Assembly: GCF_000003855.2 (NCBI RefSeq)
Contig: NW_003101651.1
Coordinates: 310,060 to 374,059 of the forward strand
Length of the DNA stretch: 64,000 nt
Direction: 5' to 3'
DNA from: Blastomyces gilchristii SLH14081
Lineage: Eukaryota > Ascomycota > Eurotiomycetes > Onygenales > Ajellomycetaceae
Made by a program: the position numbers and the translations under genes. Numbering within the stretch: the first letter of the stretch is position 1; each line of letters begins with the position of its first letter. Shown here piece after piece: positions 23,863 to 37,135 of the stretch. The notes under the pieces were generated by a model. It was not told the DNA's origin. It made no database searches and worked only from the letters and a program-made list of their open reading frames with translations.

Positions 23863-26800
23863 TCAGACAGCTTTCGACGCCTCGACAGGTTTTGTTCCAC
23901 GCAAAGAAGATTTCCGTGGCATTGTGGTTATTCGACCATTCTTGAACTGAAAATATTAGCATTTATCTTCAATATTCGTGTGGTAAGTTCACGATGCATA
24001 TCACAAGATATAGCTGGCATCTTAACAAATCACATATAACGACACTGGTTACCGTACTCACCTGCTTAGCCCACCTCAATCCGCAGCTATTACACAAATC
24101 CCGATTTCCACTTGGGCCCTTCCTCCACTCTGGCGTTGTCTTGGTATGGCATTGTGAACAGTCCTTCTCCGGCACCTCCACATCCCTTTTCCGCTTCCGC
24201 CTCCTTTTCAAAGTGGTTAAATAGTGCAACTCCTCGACGAGCAGCCTGTTGCGTCTTTTTAAATGATCTAGCTCCGTGCGCCAGTTTGTGGCGCGGGTCG
24301 GGTTTAGTTCCTCGAAGATGTTGCAGCTCTCTCTGATTGCTTTTCCCGCCGTCTCGTGTTCCCACTGTCTACATAGAAGGGAATGGTCAGGGATGTGTCC
24401 ATTGTGTGTTGCGATATTGGTTAGTTCCGGTTTAAGATATGGACGCATGGTTGTATGTTGCCTTGTGTAGATGGAGGAGGACTGGGAGGTCGTGATATTT
24501 CGATTCCCGTGGTTGGGGCGAGTCAAGGCTGGAGAGGGGCGCGGGTGTGAATCTGACGCAATGGATGGCCGCATCGTTGTATTACTGTTGAGCTTCTTCC
24601 GTGTCCTCGTCGTCGTCGCATTCGCCTGGAAACTGAATATAGGCCTCCCCAATTTTAGAAGCCGAATTTGAAGAATCAAAAACGTAGGCTTCGAACTTCC
24701 GCAAGGAGTTTCACCAGGGTATATCGTGCTCTGGGCTTGTAGCAAGTGGCCTCGACGATGTTGTAATTCATGTTTACAGGTGACTCGTTTCCCACTGCGT
24801 GCAATGCCCAATGCATTCTCAAATTCTGCTCGTGAGTCGTCGCTCAGCAGATTCTGGACCCTCTCTCCCACCAAGCCTTCAGAACGCCTATCTAGGAAAG
24901 CACTGCCACTGGACGAAATAAAAAGTAAAATTCCTGAAGGTGAGATCTTTGCCCAGATCTCGCCATCGTTGATTCCACCGTTCTTCATCAGCTCGTCTCG
25001 GGACATGGCGAAAACCACCCGCAGTTTTCCAAGAAAAGCTATGTGTTTTTGGTTTCGCGTGGACTCGATGTAGACAGATCCCAGGCTTTCGAACCATGTA
25101 TAGCCGCTCTTTTTCCTTCGAATACGAAAGAGAAGATTGACGACAGAACCGGGCTCACGGTCCCTAAGCTCCCTTATCACAGCAACAACGTCACTAGGAT
25201 GGCAAATTGAGGAGAGCGTCGAACCATTTAGTTCCTTGGATTCGTATTCTAGAATAGCAGATGTTGAAGGCGTGATGTATATAAATACCCCAGTTGTTGA
25301 CATTATGTGGAATAGGAACTCCGAGCTTCCCAAAATCGCTTCATCCAAGGAGGTTCCTAAAGGAACAGGACTTTGGCCATTAGCTCTATCGGTAGTGGTA
25401 TTGCTGTGGTTTTGATATTTAAAGGGCGGGTATTTATTTTGCGAACTGGTCATGCCTCCCGGATCGTATATATTTGGTGAAAGTTCCAATCTTCGGTAGT
25501 TAACTATATACGAGCCATCTGGCAGATGGATGTTAGGAATGTAGAATGGGGGATAGGAACAAAATTCACTTGGTAAGGCAACTTACCACAATTTTTTCCC
25601 GTAACTGCCTGGGGAGAATCTACCAGATCCAGCTGAAACCCGACACAAAAATTATACTCATCCGAAAACCACCGGATCGGGACCACGGAAAGCAGATTCA
25701 GAAACGGTTGGCCTCCTTTTCGATAGTTGACCAGGCACTCTTGGACCTCGGATCTAGCATTTATTTTGCGTTTCAAGTGACGGATGGTCCTATCATCGAC
25801 GGATCTACGCCTCAAAGCAGGTTCGATGATCCCTGTTGGTTCCTGAAGTAAACGACAGTCACGCCCGACTGATTCCTCGAGTGAATAGCCAGTCAATCGG
25901 CTGAATGCATCAGAAATATACATAATAGGACAATCATTGGCTGTAATTCGACATATAACAAAAGCGCAGGACATGTCAATGGGCCCAAGGTTGATTTCAG
26001 GGTTTGGTCGGGTTGCTATATAGTTCTGCTGGCAAGTACGATTAGCAACAAACCAGGTATTGGTAACACACAATGGGTACGATGACCTACTAAAGTATCT
26101 ATAGCGCTCGGTTCCCTCGCAGGGTAATTAGTTGAGTATTGGTACGTGACGTTTTCAGGGAGTGGTGCTGGCAGAATACTGGAGCCATCCTGATCCTCGA
26201 TTGTAAAGGCAATGTCAGGACATACTTTTAAGTCGGATACAATCCTCCCGCCAGGGTTGTTAAAATCATTTGGTATATTTGAACGGGACATCCATATGGA
26301 GTCCTGGGGTGGTACCATGTCTGGATGCTTCATCGGTTCGGGTGCACTGAATCCGTTACTAGACTGTAGGATGGGTCTATTTTGTTCGTGAGGATAATAA
26401 GGCGGTTGCGGGTTCTTGATATTCTTGCTGGGATCGGGCTGTAACAACCTTTGAGATCGGTACGGAGGTCTGTTGTGAGGTAAGTTGCGGCACCATCGCA
26501 GTTCTCTTTGCTGAAATGCCTCGGTCAACGATTTTGAATCAACCATATGAGAGTGGCTAGGGGTTATGGCCGGAAAACCTCCTGTGGCTAATGAAGGCAA
26601 GCCCAGGAAGCGGGAAACGCTTGGGTCAGGAAAAGAAAGGGCCGCTGCGTCAGGATATCCAAAGTAGTTACAAGGGTCCTCTGACGAAGGAGTTATACCG
26701 GATATGGTAGAGGCGGCGTTCGCGAGCGGATAGAAGGTAGGAGAGGTGCTGTAGAACTGAGGTGCGCCGTTTACCCGAAACCCGCCCATAATATGAGTAG

Positions 26801-27227
26801 AAGCATGGGATGAATCCAGATGTGTTGCAGAATCACCTGCTGATGCCTGAAAACACTCAAGTTGCATTGGCGGCGCAAATTTTCCGTATTCGAGGGGTGC
26901 TGAAGCTGCGATTTCTAACGTCACATTCTGCGGCGTCTCGTAATTCAAAGGCTGTATTGAATTTTCTCTATGCAGACCTTGACTTTTGCTTTCAATTGCG
27001 TCTCCCTCCTCCACTGATTGAGCCCTCTCAAAGTTCCAATTCCTCGTGAGATCTGCCGCATTGGAATGTAGACCTGAGAGGGAGTTATCGGTATATTGCT
27101 TCGAATAATTGACGTGCTTTTCCGAATGGTCATAGTTAGGCTGCGACCCTTCACTCTGGTCCATTGCGCCAGCGCCGATATGAGGAATCTCGTAGGGTAA
27201 CCGTGTAGATGCATAAGCGGATGACAT
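23863..27227 (-). CDS. White collar-1-type blue-light receptor / GATA transcription factor (LreA-like)
   Basis: Four exons (27227–26091, 26028–25587, 25518–24062, 23946–23863) give 1,039 residues. Order: a long low-complexity N-terminus; a LOV domain (~395–520) with the flavin-binding cysteine in [10 protein letters not shown] and [13 protein letters not shown]; a second PAS domain (~560–680, around [19 protein letters not shown]); a third PAS (~690–790, [13 protein letters not shown]); a Ser/Thr-rich linker; a basic patch (KRRRKRKR); and a GATA-type finger C-x2-C-x18-C-x2-C ([16 protein letters not shown] … [12 protein letters not shown], ~980–1012). In Neurospora and Aspergillus, WC-1/LreA pairs with WC-2/LreB, binds FAD through the LOV cysteine and drives light-induced genes and the circadian clock. 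The conserved cysteine suggests a working photosensor. Two nearby acceptors for the last exon differ by six bases, so the residues after AKQ are FKNGRI or NGRI. Confidence 0.93.
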
Positions 27228-28812
27228 GCCGCAATCCTACCAATCCGCCGGACATACCAACTACCAGCTCCAAACGCTCAAGGCCGTTAAGGAAAATTGG
27301 CCCTATCAATTCCCAGTCCCCGCGGCAATAGGTCTAATCTGAAGATACGACTGTTAACAGAAGTTCAACGCCCATTCCTTCTCATAGACCAGGAGGTCGA
27401 TCTATGATAAATTTCATTCCAAGGGAAACAGGGCTTGAAGGCAAGAAAGAGTTCCTTTCTCTGCTGCAAACCTTGGACGAGAGAGAGGCACGCAGGCGGT
27501 ACTGCGATATAGACATTGAAATCTAGTAAATTGCGCAAAATGAAACATATGCCAATTATGAAAGCAAAAATACTATAAATACGATAGTGAGACATCATTT
27601 GCGAGGTTTTGAAATATAAGAGATGAACCTTCAAGCCACGCTGTTGTCACGAAAAGCGGCGCAGGGTCTGAATCCCAACAGGTATAAGATAGTTCCACAA
27701 AAGGAAGAAGAAGAGATATAGTGTGTATGGATTTCTAGCAGCCACAGTACCCAGCAACACGGGTCTAAAGGGGATTGTCGGGGGCCGAGTCAGTCATGTG
27801 CAGGAGTTCTGAAAGAGAGAATGAAAGCCATCAATTGCTAGCTGTCATGGTAGCGTTAAACAAATGTAGATCATGCCGCTGTGCGCTTACCCATTGATTC
27901 TGCTGCAGCAACTACTTCTGACGGATGCAATCCAACCCTCGACGTCTTGCCGTCGTGACCATGTTGAGCTGGCGTGGTGGAGGTCATACCTGCGGGATGT
28001 CCTATGCCTGAAGCACCCCGCAAGGACGGCGAAAGCTCGACGACAGGTGCGTGTCATTGCGCTGTATCTGTCGTCGCCTCATGAATTATTCAGGTTGTGC
28101 ACGAGCTCAACTGGGTGTGTCAGATGCTGAGGTTACACAATATGGCACATACTAGTTTCGAGCCCTCAAACTTACACAGGATGGGGGACGGAAGAAAGGG
28201 GCCGTCTTAAGATTCTTGAACAGAAAGGAGGGTGAGAAACACGTCAAGCAGCAGCGCACAGCTTGCGATAATAACTGACAGGATAGACCCAAAGGAAAGA
28301 AAAGCTTGTTATGACGAATAGCGCCTATGCAGCAACGCATCCCTAGCCGCAATGTGCACTCCTCAACCAAGCAAATTAACACCCCAGCATATAGTTCCGT
28401 CGAAGCAACAAGCTCCGAAGCTTTGGCTCTGCGAGATACTGCTTTTTTAAGCTGCGGAGATCGAATGCAAAGATCATCCCTCTTCCGAAGTCATGTCATT
28501 CCACAGCAATCTGAATTTTTCAAAAAACATTTTGGGACACAAAGTGTAATGATTTCTTGGCATTTTGGATAATATTCTCCGAAGTGCAACAACATCAGGG
28601 CCTTGGTGTACGGAGAAATTGCTAGTTTGAGTTGACCATGCTTTACGATCAAGACCAAAGGAAAAACGGGTACACAAAGGGTCTTCCTCTGTGTAGCACC
28701 ACACCCGCAGGAATGGGTGGAATAGTAAAAGTTCGACTTCTGGAGCTGTCCTGAAGGAGATGGAAAAGGGCTGGATGGAAACAAAGATTGGCTCCTAAGC
28801 GTTGTTGGCAGG

Positions 28813-28836
28813 TTGCGTCTTGCGTCTTGCGTCTTG
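28813..28836. repeat. TTGCGTC tandem repeat (about 3.4 units)
   Basis: Heptamer units in tandem in the region upstream of the WC-1-like gene. Confidence 0.9.
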
Positions 28837-29806
28837 CTGCTGCATATAACTAGCGAGTAAGAAAAAAGGCCCAAAGACATTGTGGCGTTGACAGGGTGGC
28901 CCACTGCAGCGATCAACTCGATGAATTTGTCCGAGTGTCGTCGCAACCGTGCGGACTTGAGCTCTTGTTTCTCAGCTCCGGATACTGCGATTTGCTTGAG
29001 CACTGCTTAATCTGGACTGCCGTAGGTAGTAGATCGGAATTCAACTGCCAACCCGCATTGTTGGCTCTGCTCCAAGGTTTTTGTATCGATGCAGGAAGCA
29101 AACAATGCCTCTAGGGCGGTGGGGCCATATCCACATAGGGAATGAAAGCTATCCCTCGCAATTGGATCTCCATTGATTGACGAGGAAGCTTTATTACAAT
29201 CTCTCCTCAATGGGACGTGCAGCCCAGCATTGAACATCGCCAGAATAAGTATCGCTTCGAGAACGACTCCATTCCTTTCAGGAGGAGGTAACTCTGAGGC
29301 AGAGAGGATATTCGTCTTGATTGACGTGTTTCCCTCCGTAGTTTTGTAGTTTGTAGAGGCAAAGAGAGAATGGAAAATCCAACCACATGTTTGCCTCTAG
29401 GATTGTCGGCTTGGAGATAAGTTAAATTCCTGACATTCGGCGTAAGCACAGGTTTAATAATAATAATAATAATAACAAAATGGGTTTTGACCATAAGCAT
29501 AAGTCAGTATACGCTGCGTAGGAGCAGTTTCCAGCCATCAAAGAAGAGTGCGAATTAGTTATGTGTTAGAGACACACAGTAGCCACACCTTGGAAATCTA
29601 GCTCTCGTCACTCATTTACTGTCAGAACCGCATATTCAACAAGGAAAAAGCTCTTCTTACCTCTCCGGTTTTGATATCGACGACACAAACGACCCTCCTT
29701 GTAATCTGTAACTAACTGCCAACTACACTTGGCTTTCTGCAATCTCGGCAACTCGCAGCAATACCATACCTACCCAAAGCAAAAATAGAATTTTTTATTT
29801 AAAATA

Positions 29807-29810
<4 letters not shown>

Positions 29811-29840
<30 letters not shown>

Positions 29841-29841
29841 T
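29811..29841. repeat. (AAT)n microsatellite
   Basis: About ten AAT units, followed by a TA-rich run to about 29866. Confidence 0.9.
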
Positions 29842-30626
29842 ATATAATATATATATATATATATATGACCCCGAAAAAAGAACATCAGCTGTGTTCACTT
29901 CACTCACTTTCGGCCCTTATCATCGCTCAGCCTCATTTTCCACGCCCTTAGTCGAGCGAAAGCAAGCCGACACGAGAAACCCCCCCTAGTCGCCCCTCAA
30001 GGAGCCACTCTACATGTAATGATTTACACACCGTAAACGTACATGGCGTTTGGGGGATATACTACTCTTCAGAGAAGGACTGGTTGAGAGAAAATAATGG
30101 GGGTGGTGAGCATGGAAGAGAGTGAATGCCCCCTTTCTATCATTGATTGATACAAATACACACATATATACACTTGTATCCTGTTTTCCTTTTTTGTTTT
30201 CCTGGCTGAACAACTTGCACAAGTGAACTGAAATATTATAATATTTCTTTGCTTCTATCATTAGAGGACCAGGGGGGTATATTAAAATAACAATCACGAA
30301 GTCAAGAAAGTCAAAAGTATCCACAAACAAAAAACAAAAAACAAAACAGCCAGCGCGTGAACAAACCAGGATTTGAAAAACAGGTACAAATGTAATATAT
30401 GCAGAAAGGTATCTTCTATGTATGGTTCAAGCAATACAAAAGAGTATTCACACAAAACTAGTATGAGAAGGTTAAGAGAGCCAGATAACACACAGCAGGA
30501 TACGGCGAATAGAAGTTGTGACCGGAGCCGTGAGGTACCATATATTACACGGAAATGGAGACATAACACGGAGACGGGCGGCAAGCAATCATATCGCTAC
30601 CAATCACGCCTGACGGATTTGATAGT

Positions 30627-33004
30627 TTAGAATCCAGTGGAGAACGGACGGAAGAGGAGACCATCATCCTTGTGTTTCGAAGGCTTCGGGGTCGATCCAG
30701 GAATACATGCTCCTCCACGGAAGGCTCTATCGGCGGCAGCAATCCACAGCTTGGTCATATCAAGGACCATATCGCGCGTCTGCCAGATCCGGCAACCGGC
30801 GGCCTCGTAGACGAACTGGAGGGGAACTCGCTTCTCGTCCTTGGGATCAACAGCGTTGCGGTAATTGACGCGGGCACCCTGGCCATCTTGCACAGTTCGG
30901 GCCAAGATATATTTCCCGGTTCGGTAAATTTCGCCCAAATCAGAACTCGCCCATTTGCGCCTTTCCTGGGGATAGGCGTAGAGCTCAAAGACCATTGAAA
31001 TCGTCTCGTAGATTCGCTGGTAGGTAAGGACTTGAGCGCCTTTAACACCACCAACAGCTTGCATAGGTCCCTCGCGGGGACGTCCGCCAACAGCAATGGT
31101 TCTAACGCCAGCCCTCTGCATCAGGTTGGCGAATAGGGCGCAGGTTGATCCACAAGTGCCATCAGTGAGGAGGACCATGTCATCCGGTTTGAAAACTTCC
31201 CTACCCGCGTTGGCGCGGTCCAAATAACCAGTTACAACAATTCCACCTGACCCTCTTCGGCTAGTGTCTTCGTTGTTCATGTCCCAGCGTGCCGGATGGC
31301 TGAATTTATACCCACCCTCCACTTCGTCAGGGCCGTAAAAATCATCCCAGGATTCAAACTTTTTGTTTTCAATATCAACGTAGGAATCAAGGTCGTAAAT
31401 GCCATCCCTCTCATTCCTGTCGCCGGAGGTCTCCTTCCCGTCGTTGAGCATGGCTTGGACCTTGGTTCCAATGATGTCAAGCTGTTCGTGAGCGCGGATA
31501 TTAAACGCATCGTCTATTTTGCCGTTTGGAATGAGCTAGAAAGAATAGGTCAGTTATATATCCTAGAATGCACCCCAAAGACCAGAATTATTGCTAACGT
31601 ACCTGTTTGAACATATCATAGCCCAGTAGAATCGTTCCACCTCCGTTGCCGGTAACGTCAACAATCAGCTTCTTCTTTCCCGCCTTCTTGCATTCAGACA
31701 GGAACTTTTCAATAGTATCTTGGAATGCAATACTTCCGCTGGCACCTTGTCCTTCGAAGGAAGAGGCGGACAAAACAGCGACGTCGCCGTATTCGCCGTC
31801 AAGGAAGTAGCCTGCAAGATCCCCACCCGCCTTATCGACAACTGGATCGGGATAAAGGGGTCGCGGGTTTTCGGAAGCGCGGGGCGCCACTTCCGGGGTG
31901 ATGGGGGCGGCCTTCCAAGTATCTTCTCTCTTCGACTTTTTGAATGGCAGTCCAAGTTTAGAGCTGCAGAATTTCTTGTAGAAGCTCTCTCCATCCACGA
32001 CATCGGTAAACGGAACGGTAAACGATGCCCTGTTCTCATACTCGGTGACAGTGCCATTTTCGAATTTGAAGGTGACAGTGGGCCCTGTGTAGACGCCAGA
32101 TTGGCCATAGAATCCGCCATATCCTCCATTGGTATCGGTTGGGATGTTCCAGAAAAGATCATTGTAGAGCGCGTCAGGATCTTGGGTTGAGCCCTCGAGG
32201 GACAGTTTTTTCAGCCATTCAACAGCATCTTGGCCATCGATCTCTTTAATCGGAGAAGGAGTGAATTTGGGATCAGTAGTGTTGAGGTCGACTGGATTAA
32301 GAGCTTAGTATCAAATATTACGAAAGGCGGTTGAATAGACTATATGTATGAGTTGACTCACAGTAAGAGTAGATTTTCGGGAGACTCTTTCCATCGTTCG
32401 AGGCCGAGACAAGAGGTCCAGCCCTGCTGCGGCGGAATCGGAAAACGCTGGCGGCGTCGAGTTGCAAGTTGAAGTGGCCATCATGTGTCGTCCTTGCCAG
32501 AGCAGCCAACTCACTTTGGAACTCGAATTCATTCTTGTACTTGCCCTTAGAAACCTTATTACGGATCTTTGCCAGCTCACCAACTAGGTCTGACGCCGGT
32601 AGCAGATAGCCAGTCGGGGGTTCCTTGAGGAAGTCTATCGTGCTTTGCCATTTCCAGAACGAAGTCAGGCCATCCACTAATCGACGAGCATCGCCTCTAT
32701 TGATCGGGACGGTTACCAAGCAGTCATGGGCGAGCTTTGCAGATATAAAGAATGGACCTAATGAGCGGCACAGTAGTTAGTGAGTGATTGGCTAGGCGGG
32801 GCACACACAGGAGAGCGTATTGAACGGAGGTTGCTCACCGTTGGCATCCTCAGCGAACTGTTTCTCATATGCGTCGGCCACTTGTTTGCAAGGCTCAACT
32901 GTTCGTTTCTCTAATGTATTAGCATTGGAGGAGGATTGGCCAAGTCCCACAGAAGCCACTGCCAACAGGGACAGGGACGTGAAGATGTGTCCCAGGCCCC
33001 TCAT
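30627..33004 (-). CDS. Secreted S41-family (CPAF/UstP-like) serine protease
   Basis: Four exons (33004–32839, 32757–32362, 32291–31603, 31535–30627) give 719 residues. The N-terminus is a signal peptide (MRGLGHIFTSLSLLAVASVG then GQSS), followed by a Lys-Arg step at residues ~33–34 that looks like a kexin processing site. An expected catalytic histidine lies in ARTTHDGHFNL (~170); a hinge GNGGGTILLGYDMF (~400) and the nucleophile region LTDGTCGSTCALFANLM (~510) match the S41 tail-specific/CPAF fold. Fungal members of this group are poorly characterised; one (UstP) sits in a peptide-toxin cluster, but no such cluster genes are nearby here. For intron 2 I chose the acceptor at 32293–32292, downstream of a canonical TACTAAG branch sequence. 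Likely an extracellular or wall-associated peptidase. Confidence 0.85.
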
Positions 33005-33156
33005 CCTGAGAAGTCGGAGTGGCGTTGAGATATATTACTTCGTTTAAGCACTATTGAGAAAAGAGATTGAACGAAAACAGCAAAACAAATAAGTAAAAAG
33101 GAGAGAAGACGCAACAAATGAAAATTATTGAAATCGACAAGAGGGGAAATCTCCTC

Positions 33157-33176
33157 GAACGAACGAACGAACGAAC
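33157..33176. repeat. (GAAC)n microsatellite
   Basis: Five units, about 150 bp upstream of the S41 protease start codon, so possibly in its promoter or leader. Confidence 0.9.
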
Positions 33177-35705
33177 GGACACACCCCCTAAATAGAGACA
33201 GGGGAGAGGGAAGGGTGAGATAAATGAAATGGAAGAAGAATGATTGAAAAAGGAAACGGAGGCTCCCCTCATATAACGCTCTCGTCGCCTGCTGCTGGAG
33301 GAATGATGTGCAGCTTGTGGAGCAAACTACGAGCGGTCCACCAGGCTACCAGCTGCACTGGTTGTCCCATCCATCCATGGATGCCACAGCCCTCCCTCCG
33401 GTTTCCATGCCAAAATATCTTCGGATCAGCCTTAAAGGATCTTTGCCATTGGCGGGCAGCTGAAAGGAGCGGAGCGGGCTAAAAACCCATAACACGCCCT
33501 CTTCTGGTCTGCTGGGGTCTGGAGAAGACGGACAGGGGGCGCAGGCCAAACCAGCGCATTATGCGAACAGCCTCCCGAGGTACTAAGGTCGCAAGCGGCT
33601 AGCTTCCCCAAACCCTAAACGAGGGGCCAACAATGAGAGAATAAGCTAAGAGATTAAAGTGCGATTGTGATAGGCGCCACTTGGTGAATGAAACGTCGTT
33701 GCGGGTCCCCTTGCCTCATGGTTGGAGCTGGGCTCAGTCTGGGTTGTGGGCAGGACCCCCACATGGGCGCAGGCTTTGCCAGCTCGCGCAGCACCATGAC
33801 AGAGGCTAATTAATTAGCGAGATAGCTAAATGCTTCAGCTGTCTTTGCTGCAACATGAATGGTGGGAGTGGTGGAAGTGGTGGTTTAAAAATAGGAACAT
33901 GAGTCGGCGTTGTAGCGTCCCCTCACTAACTCAACTGGTCGCTGTGACCGGAGGCTGGGATGGGCGGCGCTCTGAAACTGCGCTTGTCGGTCACTTAACC
34001 ACCACTCCTCAGCATCGTCTTTGCTTGGAAGAAATATCTGTGAGGAAGAAGAGAATAGCGAAGATCAAAACTACAGTTTTCGGCAAAGAAAAGCTCCATC
34101 TAGAGAAAGTTTAGTCGATTGACTGTGCCGAAAGTTTCCAAATGTTTCCTTGCGAAGCCCCTGAATATCTGCCGCACGTGACGTATATGTGTCCAGTTCC
34201 AAGGTTTCTTACTCCGTACCCTAATCTATACATAGTAAAAGCGATGAACATGGGGCAAATATGGGCCAAAAAATACACATATTCCGTTCACAATTGGCAT
34301 GCCCATCTCCGCATTGTTAGCAACCCTCTCACTTTTGGAAAGAGAAGAAATGGAAGACAGGATATTGTTTTGTTAAGCTGTGGATGTTTAGGCGCCTGGG
34401 TTACCTAGCGCTGCCAATCACGAGAAGCACGACACTATCGTAGTTTATCGCAATATTATTTCTTTGTTCTCTTGTTGATCCTGCTCCCACACTGTGAATA
34501 CGTCTTTCCTCTTCGCTACGGATGTTTGAATGTCGATATCTCTGTCTCCCGTTAAAAAGCATACGGCTTCATACCTGCACGGAGGTGCGTGTTAGCTGGA
34601 TGTTTAGAAGTCCCGGAAGATGCATAAACCACGCGCCCCTACGGAAATTCCATGTGCTCTAATGCAGTCCACCGACCTGAGCAAATGAGCAATGCTTGTT
34701 CCACCTCGCCAGTCAGCTAGCTAGCTAGTTTGTGGATGTTTGCAGATTAACATGCCCCCATGCTGGTCACTCTGCGTACGCTTTTCAGCCCCGAGTGCAA
34801 AGGATGTTCTGTACAACGAATGGCTATCTGTTCCCGAATTCTAACATCTTCGGAGAGATAAGTTAGAATACCCAAAAAGCCGCCGGGGATTCCCTCTCAT
34901 ATCATATGTGCGCGTCAACCCATCCTCCTACATGCTCCTCTGAACTTAGCGGGAGGACTGTGTAGAAGGCACAAGTACGGAGTTAGTTGCGAATGATGGC
35001 CAAATGCCGCTACAGCGGGTCAACCACTAGTTACCTACTACGTACAGGAGAGAAATGATATCATCCCTACTGGCTTCTCTTTGTTTTGATGCCCACCGAG
35101 TCTTCAACACTTGACGCTGGCGGCCGTCAGAAAGCCGAAAAAAGACGAAAATCGGAACAGGCAACTCATATCATGGCAGGCATGGCACCTCTACCTGTTT
35201 GATATATATATATGTATATATTTGGCGGCAATAAGACAAGTAGAGGCGTGTAGTTTGTATTATTGAGACTCAAAGTGATGTCTAAATTGAGAAACAAACA
35301 ATATTTGCGGGATGCTCACAGGGAGAGCACTGTTAGACACAGGGTGTCTTGTGTCATTCTTGCTGGGTACCGTCTCATGGCTTCATATGCAAGTTTCCAG
35401 TCGGCATGATGCGGGCTTTTTATGTACAGTACTCCGTACAATGCACCAGAACAGCTTTATATGCGTATTTCTGTCAGGTGTAGCAAGTGGTCCCAACCCA
35501 GGACCACTAGCCCACTCCCATACACTCAACACCCGATTAGAGTCTTGCTCTCCTACCCATGATCGAGTTTTATTCTAGGTATCAAAGAGGGGAGAAAGGG
35601 GGAAGAAAAACATGTGCAACTTCGGAGGAACGATGTTACAGCCGTTTGATACATAGTAAACGTTGGGCTTCATTCCAACAAGAACCTTTACCACAGGGAC
35701 AAAAA

Positions 35706-35707
<2 letters not shown>

Positions 35708-35757
<50 letters not shown>
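35708..35757. repeat. (AAT)n microsatellite
   Basis: About sixteen perfect units, the longest microsatellite in the window. Confidence 0.95.
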
Positions 35758-36298
35758 GCAGGTAATGACGAGATCCTCCGATTAGCCCGCGAACAATTTA
35801 AAACAAAGGAATGCATCGCCACACAAGATCATGCACCTACCCGTAGCTGCAGATTGTAGTTGTAAACCCTTGAGCTTTTCATCAATTAGCCCAAAGGCAA
35901 TGCAATAAATCTTGAAATCATGCCATGGCGAAAATGAAGACAACGAGAGGGGAGAAGATGGGTGCAAGAAATGTTCATTCCACTCTCACCAAGCCAGCTA
36001 AAATTGGCCTTCCTTCTCTTCTCGACCCCCCTACCCTATCCCGAACACAGCCTACCTGACATACGGAGTATAGGTAGCTGGATAACGTAGTTTTCCTTTG
36101 GCTTCTTTAGTTGATTGATAATTTAATTGGCAGCGACTGTCCCCGGAATGGATTTTTTACGACTTTTATTTTCCATAGCCATCAGGGAACTTCAATGATA
36201 CAAGTGACCTCAAGCGCGATATGGATGAGCCTCATCCACCTAGGTGCTTCATAAGCACTCCTTCCTGCTATAAATTATATATGGCATAATTAATGCGC

Positions 36299-36327
36299 TT
36301 TTTTTTTTTTTTTTTTTTTTTTTTTTT
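36299..36327 (-). repeat. Poly(T) tract, 29 bp
   Basis: An uninterrupted T run in the intergenic region. A second A run of 15 bp lies at 36456–36470. Confidence 0.95.
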
Positions 36328-37135
36328 GGCCGGTGCAGCTGGATCGGGCCACAGGAAGATCTCCTCGACAGTACATTGCTTCCTTACGTTGGTGAGTTGG
36401 TGGAGCCTAAATGGTGTGCAAGTTGGTAAGTGGGGTGGAGTGTGCTATCAAGAAGAAAAAAAAAAAAAAAGGAAGTCCAATTTATATATATATATACATG
36501 TATTTGTGTGAGTGTGTGTATACATGCCAACTGAAAAACAAAAAATGAAAATGAAACGGACAAAAAGCGTAGGCAGTAAATCGAAAGGAAACAGAAAATG
36601 AAATACAGTGCAGTGAGAACTGGGTAGTGGGGTGAACGAAAATTAAAAGAATAAATGGTCTAGAAACGGAGGCAGGAGGAGCGAAAGAAGAGAGACGACG
36701 GGTGAGCTAAAAAGGGAAACTTACTAAATGATGTAGCCTAACACTTTGAAAAAACAAAAGGGAAAAATGCAATCGTAGTAGCAGCATGGAGGACGAAGAA
36801 GAGAAGAGGATGGAAGCTAGAAAATGCCGTAATTACAAATGGGGTAGAAAAGGGAAGGATAGGGAAACATGCAATTCAATATTCTAAAGGGAAATGTTCT
36901 AAGAAATGTTAGTCCGAGTACTTACTAAAAGTGTCACAGGTCAAAATGGAAAATAGAAAAGGTATTAAAACGGGTTTATAATCGCGTGGGAAAAAGAGAG
37001 AAGAAGAAAAGAAAATGAGTGTTGATTGTCCGAGTATGTGTGGTGGTGACACAGTCGAACGATTAATTGCTACAAGTAATACCACCTGTTAGTATGAATG
37101 ATGTAATAAAACAAGGAAGTGAATAGGAAAGCTTA

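Larger units (their letters stand above)
27228..30626. other. Long intergenic region upstream of the WC-1-like gene (3.4 kb)
   Basis: No gene recognised. It likely contains the WC-1-like promoter and 5' UTR plus the 3' flank of the S41 protease gene. It holds a short direct repeat of TTGCGTC (28813–28836) and AAT microsatellites at about 29456–29475 and 29811–29841. Open frames between 28300 and 29500 overlap on both strands and show no domain. Confidence 0.4.
33005..37135. other. Long intergenic region (4.1 kb)
   Basis: The left edge is the upstream region of the S41 protease gene; the right part is the 3' flank of phospholipase D. It contains (GAAC)n at 33157–33176, (AAT)n at 35708–35757, poly(T) at 36299–36327, and exact TACTCCGTA/TACGGAGTA words at 34210, 35430 and 36062. 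No recognisable gene. The plus strand from 36520 to 37130 is A/G-rich, compatible with 3' UTR of the minus-strand gene. Confidence 0.4.

Noticed and set aside
28491..29003. 170-codon minus-strand frame upstream of the photoreceptor
   Set aside because: No motif, overlapped by frames on the other strand, Cys/Ser-rich composition unlike the real genes here.
35312..35578. Open frame containing GPNPGP, reminiscent of LINE or 2A-like ends
   Set aside because: Only a short proline-glycine coincidence; no reverse transcriptase, endonuclease or zinc-knuckle sequence nearby.
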